Shown one piece after another: positions 8,219 through 17,419 of a stretch of 64,000 nt of DNA. The DNA lies in contig NZ_CAKROJ010000006.1 of the NCBI RefSeq assembly GCF_934372025.1, forward strand, positions 1-64,000, given 5' to 3'. The notes beneath the pieces are model-generated. The model saw only the letters and a program-made list of their open reading frames with translations. It searched no databases and had not been told where the DNA came from. How positions within the stretch are numbered: the stretch's first letter is position 1; each line of letters begins with the position of its first letter. This stretch comes from an uncultured Blautia sp. Lineage in GTDB: Bacteria > Bacillota > Clostridia > Lachnospirales > Lachnospiraceae. The translations under genes and the position numbers were made by a program.

Positions 8219-9712
8219 TTAAATTCCCCCTAAAATAGCTTTTTCCATCATCAAATCCTGATTTCCTGTTGCAGTATTATCTTCATGAACAATCCGTCCA
8301 TGGCGCATTACCAATACCCTGTCACTAAGAGCAAATACTTCCTGCCATTCAGAAGAAACCATAATGATTGCCATACCTTCCTTTGCCAGTTCTTTTAACA
8401 GTCTATGTATCTCTGTTTTAGAAGCAATATCTACTCCATGGGTTGGTTCATCAATGATTAAAATATCTGGTTTCGAAATCAACCACTTAGCAACTGCAAT
8501 CTTCTGCTGATTTCCGCCACTAAAATTCTGCGCCAATTTGTCAATTTGCGAAGGACGTATGCTGAGTTTCTCTACATAATCCTCTGCTGCTCGATCAACC
8601 TCTCGCCTGTTAATGAAGCGGAATGGTGTCAGAATTCTTTTTAAAACTGGCAATGTAATGTTATCTTTCATTGACATTGCAAGAATCAACCCTTCTTCAT
8701 GTCGATCCTCTGGAATAAAAGCAATTTTGTTCTCAATTGCCTGAGAAACATTTTTTATGTCAATTTTTTTATCATGCAGATAGATTTCTCCGGAATCAGG
8801 TGGATTCAATCCAAAAAGAGCTTTAACCGTTTCACTTCTACCTGCTCCTACCAAGCCAGTTAAGGCAAGAATTTCTCCTCTATGCAAGGTAAATGAAATA
8901 TCCTTAAAATTTCCTCGCTTAGATAAATTCTTTACTTCCAGAATTTTCTCACCGGCATAAGATACTCCATTTAACGCTGTATAAGCAACTGAACGACCTA
9001 CCATCATCTGTACCAAACGGTTTTCATCAAGTTCATTAATTTCTTTACATCCTACATACTCTCCATCCTTTAACACTGTTACTCTATCAGAAACAGCAAA
9101 CACTTCATCTAACTTATGGCTGATAAACAGAATTGCTATATTTTGCTTCTTCAATTTTTCAATGATAGAATAAAGCATCTTTACTTCACTAAATGATAAT
9201 GTAGCTGTAGGTTCATCCATAATCAGCAAGCGAGACTTAAAAGAGATTGCTCTTGCAATTGCAACTAGCTGCTGTTTTGCCATACTAAGATTGCTAAGCT
9301 GTTCCTGCACATCCATTGAGATTCCCAATACCTCTATAGCCTCTTCAGCAATTTTAATACATTCTTTCCAATCAACCTTTCCATTTTTTGAACGTCCTAA
9401 GTAAATATTTTCCGCTACAGAAAGATTTGGAAATAAACTTAAATCCTGATGAATAGCATTTATCCCATGTTTAATGCTATCACTTACACCAGAAAAACTT
9501 AGCTCTTTTCCATCTACTAATATCTTAGATCCTATATCTGGCTTCTGTACTCCTGACAGAATTTTTATTAAGGTTGATTTTCCAGCTCCATTTTCCCCCA
9601 TCAGCGCATGTACTTCTCCTTCACGAACATCCAACCTAACATTCTTAAGCGCTTTAATACCAGGAAATGTCATACTTATATTTTCCATTTGCAGAAATAC
9701 TTTCCCCGCCAT
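8219..9712 (-). CDS. Sugar-type ABC transporter ATP-binding protein (two ATPase domains)
   Basis: The protein has 497 residues in two ABC domains, as in RbsA/MglA. Domain 1 has Walker A GENGAGKSTLIKIL, a divergent signature LSMAKQQLVAIARA and Walker B LLIMDEPTATL. Domain 2 has a degenerate Walker A LTGLVGAGRSETVKALFG, signature FSGGNQQKIAVAKW and Walker B ILIIDEPTHGVD. This asymmetry is normal for the family. It is the first gene of the transporter/M24 operon and follows a promoter with LacI-type operators. The protein is expected on the cytoplasmic face, bound to the two permeases. Confidence 0.93.
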   Translation of the reverse strand: MAGKVFLQMENISMTFPGIKALKNVRLDVREGEVHALMGENGAGKSTLIKILSGVQKPDIGSKILVDGKELSFSGVSDSIKHGINAIHQDLSLFPNLSVAENIYLGRSKNGKVDWKECIKIAEEAIEVLGISMDVQEQLSNLSMAKQQLVAIARAISFKSRLLIMDEPTATLSFSEVKMLYSIIEKLKKQNIAILFISHKLDEVFAVSDRVTVLKDGEYVGCKEINELDENRLVQMMVGRSVAYTALNGVSYAGEKILEVKNLSKRGNFKDISFTLHRGEILALTGLVGAGRSETVKALFGLNPPDSGEIYLHDKKIDIKNVSQAIENKIAFIPEDRHEEGLILAMSMKDNITLPVLKRILTPFRFINRREVDRAAEDYVEKLSIRPSQIDKLAQNFSGGNQQKIAVAKWLISKPDILIIDEPTHGVDIASKTEIHRLLKELAKEGMAIIMVSSEWQEVFALSDRVLVMRHGRIVHEDNTATGNQDLMMEKAILGGI

Positions 9713-9730
9713 GTATTTATTCTCCTTTCT

Positions 9731-9783
9731 ATATACTCGAGTAACTTTAAAATGATTCTAATATACTCGTGTATATTTGTCAA
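9731..9783 (-). promoter_or_regulatory. Promoter and two LacI-type operators of the transporter operon
   Basis: On the minus strand, TTGACA (9778-9783) and TAGAAT (9755-9760) are separated by exactly 17 bp. The spacer contains an operator, ATATACTCGTGTATAT on the plus strand at 9761-9776. A second half-conserved copy, ATATACTCGAGTAA, lies at 9731-9744 between the -10 box and the ribosome binding site. The same core (ATACTCGAGTAT) is found in the promoter of the adjacent LacI-family gene, so that regulator is the obvious ligand-responsive repressor. Confidence 0.85.
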
Positions 9784-9831
9784 TAGATTTTATAATTTTA
9801 CATATTTATTGTTAAAAATATACAAAAAAAG

Positions 9832-9867
9832 AGGTGTTTCTTTGATTATTAAATCATTGAAACACCT
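9832..9867 (-). terminator. Terminator of the lacI-type regulator gene
   Basis: The arms AGGTGTTTC and GAAACACCT, read on the minus strand, are followed by CTTTTTTTG. It separates regulator transcription from the transporter promoter downstream. Confidence 0.88.
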
Positions 9868-9882
9868 TTTGTCTTCTATTCT

Positions 9883-10878
9883 TTAATCTGCCATTCCTAA
9901 TGATGCTATTTCAGAATCTTCCCACATAATATGTGGAATCACCATACTTTTGGCTTTTTTGTTATGAATTAAGCAAGATAATTGTTTATACGCCATACGA
10001 GCAATCTCTTTCTCTGGCCATGATGCAATCAACATATGATTTTTCTCAAGATTGGATCCTGCAAAATCATCAAAACCTGCTAAAGGTACATTGAAATGTA
10101 ATTCCTGTAATGCCTGTTTTATGCCATATAATACATAATTTGTACTTAATATGATACCATCAAAAAAAACACCCTGTTCTCTCACTAAACGAAGGATACA
10201 TTCATATGCCTGTTTTTCATTATATATATGATAACAAATCTGTCTTTCTTCAAATTCACATCCAGCAGCTTCCAATGCATGTTGAAAACCACGAATTCGA
10301 TAACATACCGTATAATCCTGATCTGAAGTTGCAATAAATAACGGTTTCCTTACGCCACTTTTTATCATACATTCGGTCATTCTCTGCGTTGCTTCTTCAT
10401 TATCGGAAATAATATAGTTTATTTCTTTTCCTTCTACCTTTCGGTCAAAACACACAATATTCAACCCTCTAATGTCTTTTAAAGATTCCGTATAAGATAT
10501 TGGAGAAATAATAATCCCATCTACCATCTTGCTTCGAAGCATTGTTAATATCTTATTCTCTTTTTCTATCTTCTCTTCAGCAATACATATAATCAGATTA
10601 TAGTCATCTTCTGCTGCTGCCTGTTCTATTTCTTTTACAATATTAATATAATAAGGGTTGGCAAAGTCTGGAACTACTACTGCAATAGTCTTTGTCACAC
10701 CTGTTTTAAGAGACTGCGCAATAGTATTTGAAACATATCCCATTTCATCAGCTGTCTTTAAAACTAAATCTATGGTTTCTTTCTTATATGATTTATTTTC
10801 TAATTTTCCATTTAATATATTTGATACTGTACATCTGGAAATATTTAATTTTTCCGCGATATCTTTCATTGTAACCAT
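9883..10878 (-). CDS. LacI-family transcriptional regulator
   Basis: The protein has 331 residues. The N-terminal helix-turn-helix reads MKDIAEKLNISRCTVSNILN, followed by the hinge helix region. A type I periplasmic-binding-like effector domain follows (ITKTIAVVVPDFANPYYINIVKEI is the start of its core). The start at 10878 is preferred over a longer frame because GAGGTG lies 9 bases upstream; the longer version would run through the operator. It is probably an autoregulated repressor of the importer/M24 operon, since matching operators occur in both promoters. The effector is unknown and presumably related to the imported compound. Confidence 0.9.
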   Translation of the reverse strand: MVTMKDIAEKLNISRCTVSNILNGKLENKSYKKETIDLVLKTADEMGYVSNTIAQSLKTGVTKTIAVVVPDFANPYYINIVKEIEQAAAEDDYNLIICIAEEKIEKENKILTMLRSKMVDGIIISPISYTESLKDIRGLNIVCFDRKVEGKEINYIISDNEEATQRMTECMIKSGVRKPLFIATSDQDYTVCYRIRGFQHALEAAGCEFEERQICYHIYNEKQAYECILRLVREQGVFFDGIILSTNYVLYGIKQALQELHFNVPLAGFDDFAGSNLEKNHMLIASWPEKEIARMAYKQLSCLIHNKKAKSMVIPHIMWEDSEIASLGMAD

Positions 10879-10893
10879 AACGTAATCACCTCT

Positions 10894-10929
10894 CACTAAT
10901 AATATACTCGAGTATATTATTAGTGTCAA
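10894..10929 (-). promoter_or_regulatory. Autoregulated promoter with 32-bp perfect palindromic operator
   Basis: Positions 10894-10925 form an uninterrupted 32-bp palindrome centred on ACTCGAGT. It overlaps a minus-strand promoter made of TTGACA (10924-10929), a 17-bp spacer and TATATT (10901-10906). The operator therefore fills the spacer, which fits steric repression of the regulator's own gene. Confidence 0.85.
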
Positions 10930-10975
10930 GTATTATCGTTGATTTTAAGATAAAATACAATTATAATTAGAAAAA

Positions 10976-10995
10976 GGACGCCATATCTGACGTCC
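10976..10995 (-). terminator. Terminator of the PatB/MalY-type gene
   Basis: A short hairpin, GGACG...CGTCC, is followed on the minus strand by CTTTTTCTA. It lies 8 bp after the stop codon of the lyase gene. The stem is short, so its strength is uncertain. Confidence 0.6.
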
Positions 10996-11003
10996 TTTCA
11001 TAC

Positions 11004-12182
11004 CTACCAATCTTTCCAGACTTTCAGCATACGATTATATGCTTCTTCCAACATTGGTCTTGGCGATGCAAGATTCAGTCTGATACAGCCATTCCCATTT
11101 TCTCCAAATACACTTCCCATATAAACTGAAACATTTGCTTTTTCTAGGAACCATTCTTCTAACTGCTGCTCCTTCAGTCCTGTCTTCTCATAATCTATCC
11201 AGAGCAGGTAGGTACCTTCTCTTGGATAAATATGAAATTCCGGAAAATATTCTGTAAAAAAGTCCCTTGTAAATGTCTCATTGTCATCTATATATTTCTT
11301 TACAGCTTCATACCAGTCATCACATTCTGTATATGCTTTTTCTACTGCTGTTACTGCAAAAATTGTTGGATTGTGCATTCCAATACGGTCAATATCCACC
11401 TCAATCATTTTTCTTAATTTTTCATTTGGAATGATCATGTAGGAAACAATAACCCCAGGAATATTAAATGTCTTTGCCGGCGAATTTGCCACGATTAGTC
11501 TGTCATTCATATCTTCTGTCACAGACAATGCCGTCTGATGTTTTACTCCTGCTTTCATCAGATCTCCGTGGATCTCATCTGTAAATAGGATCAGATCATG
11601 CTTTTTGCAGAAGTCTGCTGCCTGCATCAGTTCTTCTTTTGTCCATGCACGGCCTGTCGGGTTATGTGGATTACACATGATCATCATTTTGGTATGCTCA
11701 TCTACCAAAGATTCCATATGATCAAAATCCATTTCGTAACGCTCGCCATTTTTTTTGAGCGGACTCGCCAGCATTCTTCGGTCATTTTTTAAGATTGCAC
11801 TCTGTAATGGGCCATAGGCTGGTGTATTCATGATGACACCATCGCCTTTTTCCGTAAAAATATCTACGCATATGCCACATGCAATATTGATTCTTGGGCT
11901 GAATACGATCCACTCTCTTGGAATATCCATGCCACACTGTTTTTTGTACCAACGCTGGATACTTGTAAAAAATTTATCGCTCAGATCAGTATAGCCAAGA
12001 ACTCCCATATCCAGAACATCGTGCAGGGCATTTCGAATTTCTTCCGGTGCCCTGAAATCCATATCTGCAACACCCAGATGGATCATATCTTTCTTACCGT
12101 ATTTCTTGTCCATCGTATCCCATTTGCCGCAATTGGTATTTCTACGATTTACTACAACATCAAAATCATACTGTCTTTCCAT
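11004..12182 (-). CDS. PatB/MalY-type PLP-dependent C-S lyase
   Basis: The 392-residue protein belongs to the fold-type I aminotransferase class I/II superfamily, in the MalY/PatB branch: DMIHLGVADMDFRAPEEI near the N-terminus, IMCNPHNPTGRAW, FTDEIHGDL and the PLP-lysine motif NSPAKTFNIPGV. The C-terminus has CIRLNLASPRPMLEEA. Members cleave cystathionine or cysteine conjugates to a thiol or sulfide, pyruvate and ammonia. The ATG at 12182 has AGGAGA 7 bases upstream; a TTG two codons earlier is less likely. The gene stands alone between terminators, so its pathway role is inferred from family. Confidence 0.88.
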   Translation of the reverse strand: MERQYDFDVVVNRRNTNCGKWDTMDKKYGKKDMIHLGVADMDFRAPEEIRNALHDVLDMGVLGYTDLSDKFFTSIQRWYKKQCGMDIPREWIVFSPRINIACGICVDIFTEKGDGVIMNTPAYGPLQSAILKNDRRMLASPLKKNGERYEMDFDHMESLVDEHTKMMIMCNPHNPTGRAWTKEELMQAADFCKKHDLILFTDEIHGDLMKAGVKHQTALSVTEDMNDRLIVANSPAKTFNIPGVIVSYMIIPNEKLRKMIEVDIDRIGMHNPTIFAVTAVEKAYTECDDWYEAVKKYIDDNETFTRDFFTEYFPEFHIYPREGTYLLWIDYEKTGLKEQQLEEWFLEKANVSVYMGSVFGENGNGCIRLNLASPRPMLEEAYNRMLKVWKDW

Positions 12183-12225
12183 GTACAATCTCCTAACACT
12201 GGTTTATTTTACTTCCATATTTTGT

Positions 12226-13929
12226 TTAGTTTCGATAAAAATCACCACTTAAAACATCATAAATGCCTCTTGGAGTAATACGTATTTCAGGTATTACAGG
12301 AAGCGCCATAAAGGACAGGGTAATAAAAGGATCTATTCCCTTTCCAACTCCCATCTGATGAGCTTTATCAATCATGATTTTCAACTTACTGTTGCTGTAC
12401 TGGTAGCCTGCATCACTCATAAGTCCCATCACCGGCAGTTCAAGTGTATCAAAGACTTTATGATTTGACACGATTGTGTAACCTCCCTGCGTGCGGATCA
12501 GTTCCTCTATCGCAAGCTCCATATCTTCATCGTTGTCTCCAATTACAATAATATTATGCGAATCATGAGATACACTGGAAGCGATCGCCCCTCCCTGAAT
12601 TCCAAATCCACTGACAATGCCTACTCCGGTTTTTCCTGTTGCCTTATGTCTTTCGATCACTGCAATCTTCTGGAACTCTTTGTCCGATTCAAAAATGCAC
12701 TTCTTATCAGAAAATTTCTTTCTACATTTTTTTGTAGTAATCTGACCATCCTGCATTTCAATTATTGTAAAGTATCCATCCGGTGACTCCAGTTTAAGAT
12801 CTTCTAATGAGAAATCACCCACATGAACTGTATTTTTTAATTCTGTCGGACAGCTTTTAATTTCGATTTCTTTGACTTTTTCTATTACTTTTCCCTTGTA
12901 ATAGACTTCATGGACCGTTACTTTTTCCAGGTTATCCAACACGACCAGATCCGCCTGATATCCCGGTGCGATTGCACCCAGATTCTGGAGGCCATAACAC
13001 TCTGCCGGATGGATCGTAGCCATTCTAATCGCATCAACCGGTTTCATCCCAAGCTCTATTGATCGACGCACATTGTGATCAATATGACCTTCTCTTTCAA
13101 TATCCTCGATATGTTTATCATCTGTGCAGAAACAGAATCCTTCCCCGTTCATCTTGTTTTTGACCAGGCCTGAAACGATCGCATCTATATTCCTGGCAGC
13201 ACTTCCTTCACGGACCAGTATTGTCATTCCATTTCTGCGCTCTCGCATCGCATATTCAAAGTCAGAGCATTCATGATCTGTTTTAATTCCAGCCATCGCA
13301 TAAGCCTGCAGATCCTGTTCTGCCAGAAACGGAGCATGCCCGTCACGAACTCTTTTCTCAAATAATTTCAATTTCTGGTGCATACCGGATTCGCCAGTTA
13401 CTACGGAAATATAGTCCATAACCTCTCCAAGACCAAGTATGCGCTTGTTTTCCAAATATGGTGCCATATCCTCTGCAGTCAGTGTACACCCGTTATCATC
13501 TATAGAAGTAGCCGGAACACAGGAAGGCATCATAACAAATACATTTGCACTGGTATTTTCTGTCTGGTCTACGATATAATCAATTCCCGCAAGGCCAGAA
13601 ACATTTGCGGATTCATGAGGATCTACAATGAATGTGGTTGTTCCGTGGCGTGACGCAACGGTTACCAGCTCAGCCGGCGTCACCAATGTGGATTCTAAAT
13701 GAAGATGGCTGTCAATAAATCCAGGGCAGATGTATTTTCCGCTCATATCCCGCTCTGTTTTTCCTTCATAAGAACCAATTCCTACAATTATGCCATCCTC
13801 GATTGCAAGATCACCTTCTATGATCTCTCCGGTAAATACATTCACGATCTTTGCATTTTTCAAAACCAGTTCAGATTTTTTCAGACCACGTGTAATTTCT
13901 GAATATCTTTGATAATCTTTCAATTCCAT
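12226..13929 (-). CDS. ade: Adenine deaminase
   Basis: This 567-residue amidohydrolase has the typical adenine deaminase layout. The N-terminal metal-binding motif is GFIDSHLHLESTLVTPAE, followed by FIVDPHESANVSG, GLGEVMDY, FCTDDKHIEDI and HPAECYGLQNLGAIAPGYQADLVV. The C-terminal domain contains IASSVSHDSHNIIVIGDND and TQGGYT. It converts adenine to hypoxanthine and ammonia for purine salvage. AGGAGG lies 8 bases before the ATG. The length is close to bacterial homologues such as B. subtilis AdeC. No purine riboswitch was recognised in the 220 bp upstream. Confidence 0.95.
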   Translation of the reverse strand: MELKDYQRYSEITRGLKKSELVLKNAKIVNVFTGEIIEGDLAIEDGIIVGIGSYEGKTERDMSGKYICPGFIDSHLHLESTLVTPAELVTVASRHGTTTFIVDPHESANVSGLAGIDYIVDQTENTSANVFVMMPSCVPATSIDDNGCTLTAEDMAPYLENKRILGLGEVMDYISVVTGESGMHQKLKLFEKRVRDGHAPFLAEQDLQAYAMAGIKTDHECSDFEYAMRERRNGMTILVREGSAARNIDAIVSGLVKNKMNGEGFCFCTDDKHIEDIEREGHIDHNVRRSIELGMKPVDAIRMATIHPAECYGLQNLGAIAPGYQADLVVLDNLEKVTVHEVYYKGKVIEKVKEIEIKSCPTELKNTVHVGDFSLEDLKLESPDGYFTIIEMQDGQITTKKCRKKFSDKKCIFESDKEFQKIAVIERHKATGKTGVGIVSGFGIQGGAIASSVSHDSHNIIVIGDNDEDMELAIEELIRTQGGYTIVSNHKVFDTLELPVMGLMSDAGYQYSNSKLKIMIDKAHQMGVGKGIDPFITLSFMALPVIPEIRITPRGIYDVLSGDFYRN

Positions 13930-14046
13930 AGATTTTCCTCCTTTTGTTTTATTAATGGAACATCAAAACGTACAACAAAAATATCCTGAAAAAGCTTCTA
14001 TTTTCCTGATATTAGCATATTTAGAAATAAACTTCAATGTGAAAAA

Positions 14047-14096
14047 GAACCACCCACGAATACGCCCTTTTCGGGTCATTATATTCGGGATGGTTC
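14047..14096 (-). terminator. Terminator of the class II aldolase gene
   Basis: A long hairpin with GAACCACCC and GGGATGGTTC arms, extended by CGAATA/TATTCG, is followed by CTTTTTCAC on the minus strand. It lies between the aldolase stop and the adenine deaminase start. Confidence 0.8.
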
Positions 14097-14152
14097 TTTA
14101 ATTATGCTATGATATCGGAAGTCTGATTCTCCTTTTTTATGATATCTGCAGA

Positions 14153-15241
14153 TTATTTTTTACTGCGGTATGCTTCTGCTTCCCAGTGTGTGATGAAATA
14201 TGTGATATCATCTGTCATCTGCAATGGTCCGCCAAAACTTTCAGCGTATACAGCAAGCTTGATGGCATCTTTTGCAAGGAGCTGTGCTTTGGCTGCTTTG
14301 CCCTTGTCATCTTCCATGATAAATGCGCCTACACCCTGTACAAGGATCAGTCTTGGTTCTTTATCATTCTCTGTCATGAAAGCATCCAGTGCTTCTTTCG
14401 CCTGATCAATGTTTTCTACAAATAACGGATATGGTCCGCAGTATACGATGTGGTCAGGTGTGAATGGTTTCAGAAGCGGTGCTGCAGCTGCTTTATCTTT
14501 TACAAAGTTATCAGCTTCTGCTGCCGGAACAACTTCTACTGCATGTCCCAGTAACTGAGAAAGTTTTTCTGCTGCCTGCTCTTTTTCTGGTGTAACTGCT
14601 TCGTTCACGTCAGCAGTTCTCTTTACCTGTTTCTCTAATTTGCTGATCACACCGTCAAATAAAACGCCGATTTCTTCTACAGTGTTTGCAGCAACGAAGA
14701 TTCCATGATTCTGAAGCAGGAGAACCTGAACATCTTTTCCGAATTCTTCTTTATAAGCGTTCATTTTTTCGTAGCAGATACGTGCAAGTGTGTATCCCGG
14801 TTTGCAGATATCGATCCAGAGGACTTCTTTTCCAAGGAGTTCTTCGCTAAGTGCACCTGCGCCCTGTCCGCATGTCAGACCATTGATCAGTGTCGGATGA
14901 ACATGCAGTACATAAGTATACGCAAATAAGTTGTGAAGCAGCGCTTCTACGCTAGGACGTTTTGTTTTGTCATCATCTGTTACTGCAGCCATGACGTCTG
15001 CGAGATAAGCAGATTCACGCTTCACGTCGTCTGTAGGATATTCTGTCTTCATGATCTCATTCAGACGAGCTCTGTCCATTTTTACAAATTCTTCTGCTTT
15101 AATTGTAGCGAGCTGTGTACCTGAGCCTTTTACATACAGTGTAGTGTCATCTTTAACAGATGTGTTTCCACCGCCTGCAAGTACATATGCCGGGTTGCTT
15201 CCATAAGTGTTGGACATTTTTACTAAGGTTGAAAGATCCAT
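14153..15241 (-). CDS. Class II aldolase/adducin domain protein
   Basis: The 362-residue protein has a class II aldolase domain over about residues 1-220: AGGGNTSVKDD, YVKGSGTQLATI, the metal-binding HVHPTLINGLTCGQGA and the later histidine of LLLQNHGIFVA. These residues bind zinc and generate the enediolate in fuculose- and rhamnulose-phosphate aldolases. A C-terminal part of about 140 residues (PDHIVYCGPYPLFVENIDQA onward) resembles the extended sugar-aldolase forms. GGGAGGA precedes the ATG at 15241. An upstream in-frame ATG at 15334 would add 31 residues without family similarity and was not used. The substrate is unknown; a sugar phosphate is likely. Confidence 0.8.
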   Translation of the reverse strand: MDLSTLVKMSNTYGSNPAYVLAGGGNTSVKDDTTLYVKGSGTQLATIKAEEFVKMDRARLNEIMKTEYPTDDVKRESAYLADVMAAVTDDDKTKRPSVEALLHNLFAYTYVLHVHPTLINGLTCGQGAGALSEELLGKEVLWIDICKPGYTLARICYEKMNAYKEEFGKDVQVLLLQNHGIFVAANTVEEIGVLFDGVISKLEKQVKRTADVNEAVTPEKEQAAEKLSQLLGHAVEVVPAAEADNFVKDKAAAAPLLKPFTPDHIVYCGPYPLFVENIDQAKEALDAFMTENDKEPRLILVQGVGAFIMEDDKGKAAKAQLLAKDAIKLAVYAESFGGPLQMTDDITYFITHWEAEAYRSKK

Positions 15242-15374
15242 ATTTAAAAGTTCCTCCCTTGTTTCCTTTGTGATATGTGATAGTTTGTAACTGTTCAGTC
15301 CCCTCACAGTTACGATAATTTCTCTACTACCCATTGTACACGATATTGCTCAACTATTATATGTGAAAAATCTA

Positions 15375-17402
15375 CTATTTCAGTTCAAAAAATTCCTCTG
15401 CACGGTTTTTATAGTCACTCAGATCATTATACTGCAGAATTGCATATTCCTGAAGCAGCTCATAATATGGAGATTTTTTATCTTCCACATAATAGAATTT
15501 TCCATTTGCTCCCCAGTAGCCATTGCTGGTCAGTACCGGAACTTCCTTCATCACATCCTGCTGGAACTTCTGGAAACCTGTCAGTTCTCCATCAATTGTT
15601 TCCATAAGGATTGTCTGGAGATAGTTCATGCTGGTCTTTTCTATGGTCTTTTTGTCAATATCATAGTTTGCCCAGATAACAAACGGTACTGCATAACGCC
15701 GCATCATTTCCTCGTTGCTCCATTCTCGCCACTCACCATTTGTGATGGAATCCATGGATTCATCATAGATTCTTGGCTGATGATCTCCTGTCAGAAGAAT
15801 GACTGTCGGCTCATCCACATTTTTATAATACTCAACCAGATTTTCAAACATTTCATCTGAATATTTGATCAGGCTCAGATAGTATCCCAGATCCGGTGCG
15901 TCCGCATCCTCTACCACGATTCTCTTATCATCAAAGTTGTCAAATGGCACATCATAAGAGCTGTGATTCTGAATCGTCATTGTATAAGCAAAATACGGTG
16001 CATCTGATTTCTCTCTGTTCTGCTCATAATCATGAGTGATGTTATCATAAGTACACTGATCCGTTGCATTATTTCTCATTTTTACAAACGGGACTCCCAG
16101 ATTTGTATAATCATAAAACTTATCAAATCCAAGCAGCGGATATGCCTTGTCGCGGTTATAGTTTCTTGCCTTCTGAAGATGGGTTGCAGAATTTCCTGTG
16201 TATCCCTCACTCTTCAGTTCCGTTACCATAGATGGCATTTCGTGTTTCATATAAACCTGAAAAGCTACCGTTCCTTTCGGAAGAAAAGACATGGAATTTC
16301 CTGTCAGGAACTCATACTCTGTATTAGCGGTCTGACCGCCCACAATTGACGCATAAGAAGTTCCGCTTACTGTATTCCCATTTTCCATCAGATCATGGAT
16401 AAATGGCATATAATCTTCATTGGTTTTAATATCTGCCAGAACCTTCGGATCAGAGAATGCCTCATTGATAATAGTTATCACATTTGGTCTTTTTTTGCTT
16501 GTATCAACCGTATCTGATTCATATTTTGAAGTAATCTCTTCAACTTTTTCAAGGCTGTACTCTTCCGGCTTTTCCGGCACAGAAAGTTCTATGCTCTTTG
16601 CAAAGCAGGCGATGCTTCCGTACCTCTGATAACTTCTCAGTGGCTGGAAAAGGCTCAGATAAAGTCCTCTGTTGCTTGCAAATTCAGTCATAACCAGACA
16701 GTTAAAGCTTACCACACTCACCACTGCCATTACCGCAATGCCATACAAACGATGAGCACCTTTTTTAAAGACAGGCTCACATTTGATCACACGACCAATG
16801 ATAATAAAGTCAAATAACAGTACCAGTGCAAGTGTTGTATAAAAATCGAACTGAATCTTATAACCATCTGCAACTTCCAGTGCTGTACCTACTGTTGCAA
16901 TATCAGAAGCCATAACCGGTGTTCCTCTGAATTCATATACGAAATGGTTTACAACATTAAATATCACACAAATAAATGCCCAAATATCTGTTCCCAGGCG
17001 CACTCTGTTCGTGATAACAATAAATACCAGTTCTACAATTCCAAGTAGGAGCAAATTATAGATCAATAATGATAAATGCTGTCCTTTGAAACTATTTTGT
17101 GTACTAAAGACAGCAACTTCCATATTTAAAAATATATAACATGGAGCAAACAATATGTACAATATGTTTAATACTCTGTTCCATTTTTTTCCAAAATCAA
17201 GTCTTACAAAAATAAGCACTGCTCCCAGCAGCCATAAAAATGCCAACAAAGCTATTTTATACTTAGGGTTAATCCCCGGAGCATTTTCAAGTATTGGCGC
17301 TCGATTAATATAAAAAAATACCAGGAACAAAAAAGAAATGAACAGGCAGAAATAATCACGCCATCTCTGCCTGTCTTTTTTTAAGTTGATAATTTTTAGC
17401 AC
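15375..17402 (-). CDS. LTA synthase family / sulfatase-like membrane protein
   Basis: The 675-residue protein has five hydrophobic helices in about residues 18-240 and an extracellular sulfatase-fold domain from about 300. Motifs are VITIINEAFSDP (first metal ligand), GTSYASIVGGQTANTEYEFL (candidate catalytic threonine near the GQTANTE block), VILLTGDHQPRIYD and YAVPFVIWANY. The family includes lipoteichoic acid synthase and phosphoglycerol transferases, which move glycerol-phosphate from phosphatidylglycerol to glycolipid or glycan acceptors outside the cell. Start is GTG at 17402 with GAGGG upstream. Whether it is a primase, a polymerase or a modifier cannot be told from the sequence. Confidence 0.85.
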   Translation of the reverse strand: MLKIINLKKDRQRWRDYFCLFISFLFLVFFYINRAPILENAPGINPKYKIALLAFLWLLGAVLIFVRLDFGKKWNRVLNILYILFAPCYIFLNMEVAVFSTQNSFKGQHLSLLIYNLLLLGIVELVFIVITNRVRLGTDIWAFICVIFNVVNHFVYEFRGTPVMASDIATVGTALEVADGYKIQFDFYTTLALVLLFDFIIIGRVIKCEPVFKKGAHRLYGIAVMAVVSVVSFNCLVMTEFASNRGLYLSLFQPLRSYQRYGSIACFAKSIELSVPEKPEEYSLEKVEEITSKYESDTVDTSKKRPNVITIINEAFSDPKVLADIKTNEDYMPFIHDLMENGNTVSGTSYASIVGGQTANTEYEFLTGNSMSFLPKGTVAFQVYMKHEMPSMVTELKSEGYTGNSATHLQKARNYNRDKAYPLLGFDKFYDYTNLGVPFVKMRNNATDQCTYDNITHDYEQNREKSDAPYFAYTMTIQNHSSYDVPFDNFDDKRIVVEDADAPDLGYYLSLIKYSDEMFENLVEYYKNVDEPTVILLTGDHQPRIYDESMDSITNGEWREWSNEEMMRRYAVPFVIWANYDIDKKTIEKTSMNYLQTILMETIDGELTGFQKFQQDVMKEVPVLTSNGYWGANGKFYYVEDKKSPYYELLQEYAILQYNDLSDYKNRAEEFFELK

Positions 17403-17419
17403 GTAAGTTTCCCTCTATT

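Noticed and set aside
12226..14152. Purine riboswitch for adenine deaminase
   Set aside because: No purine-aptamer core sequence was found between 13930 and 14152; only a terminator of the upstream gene is visible.
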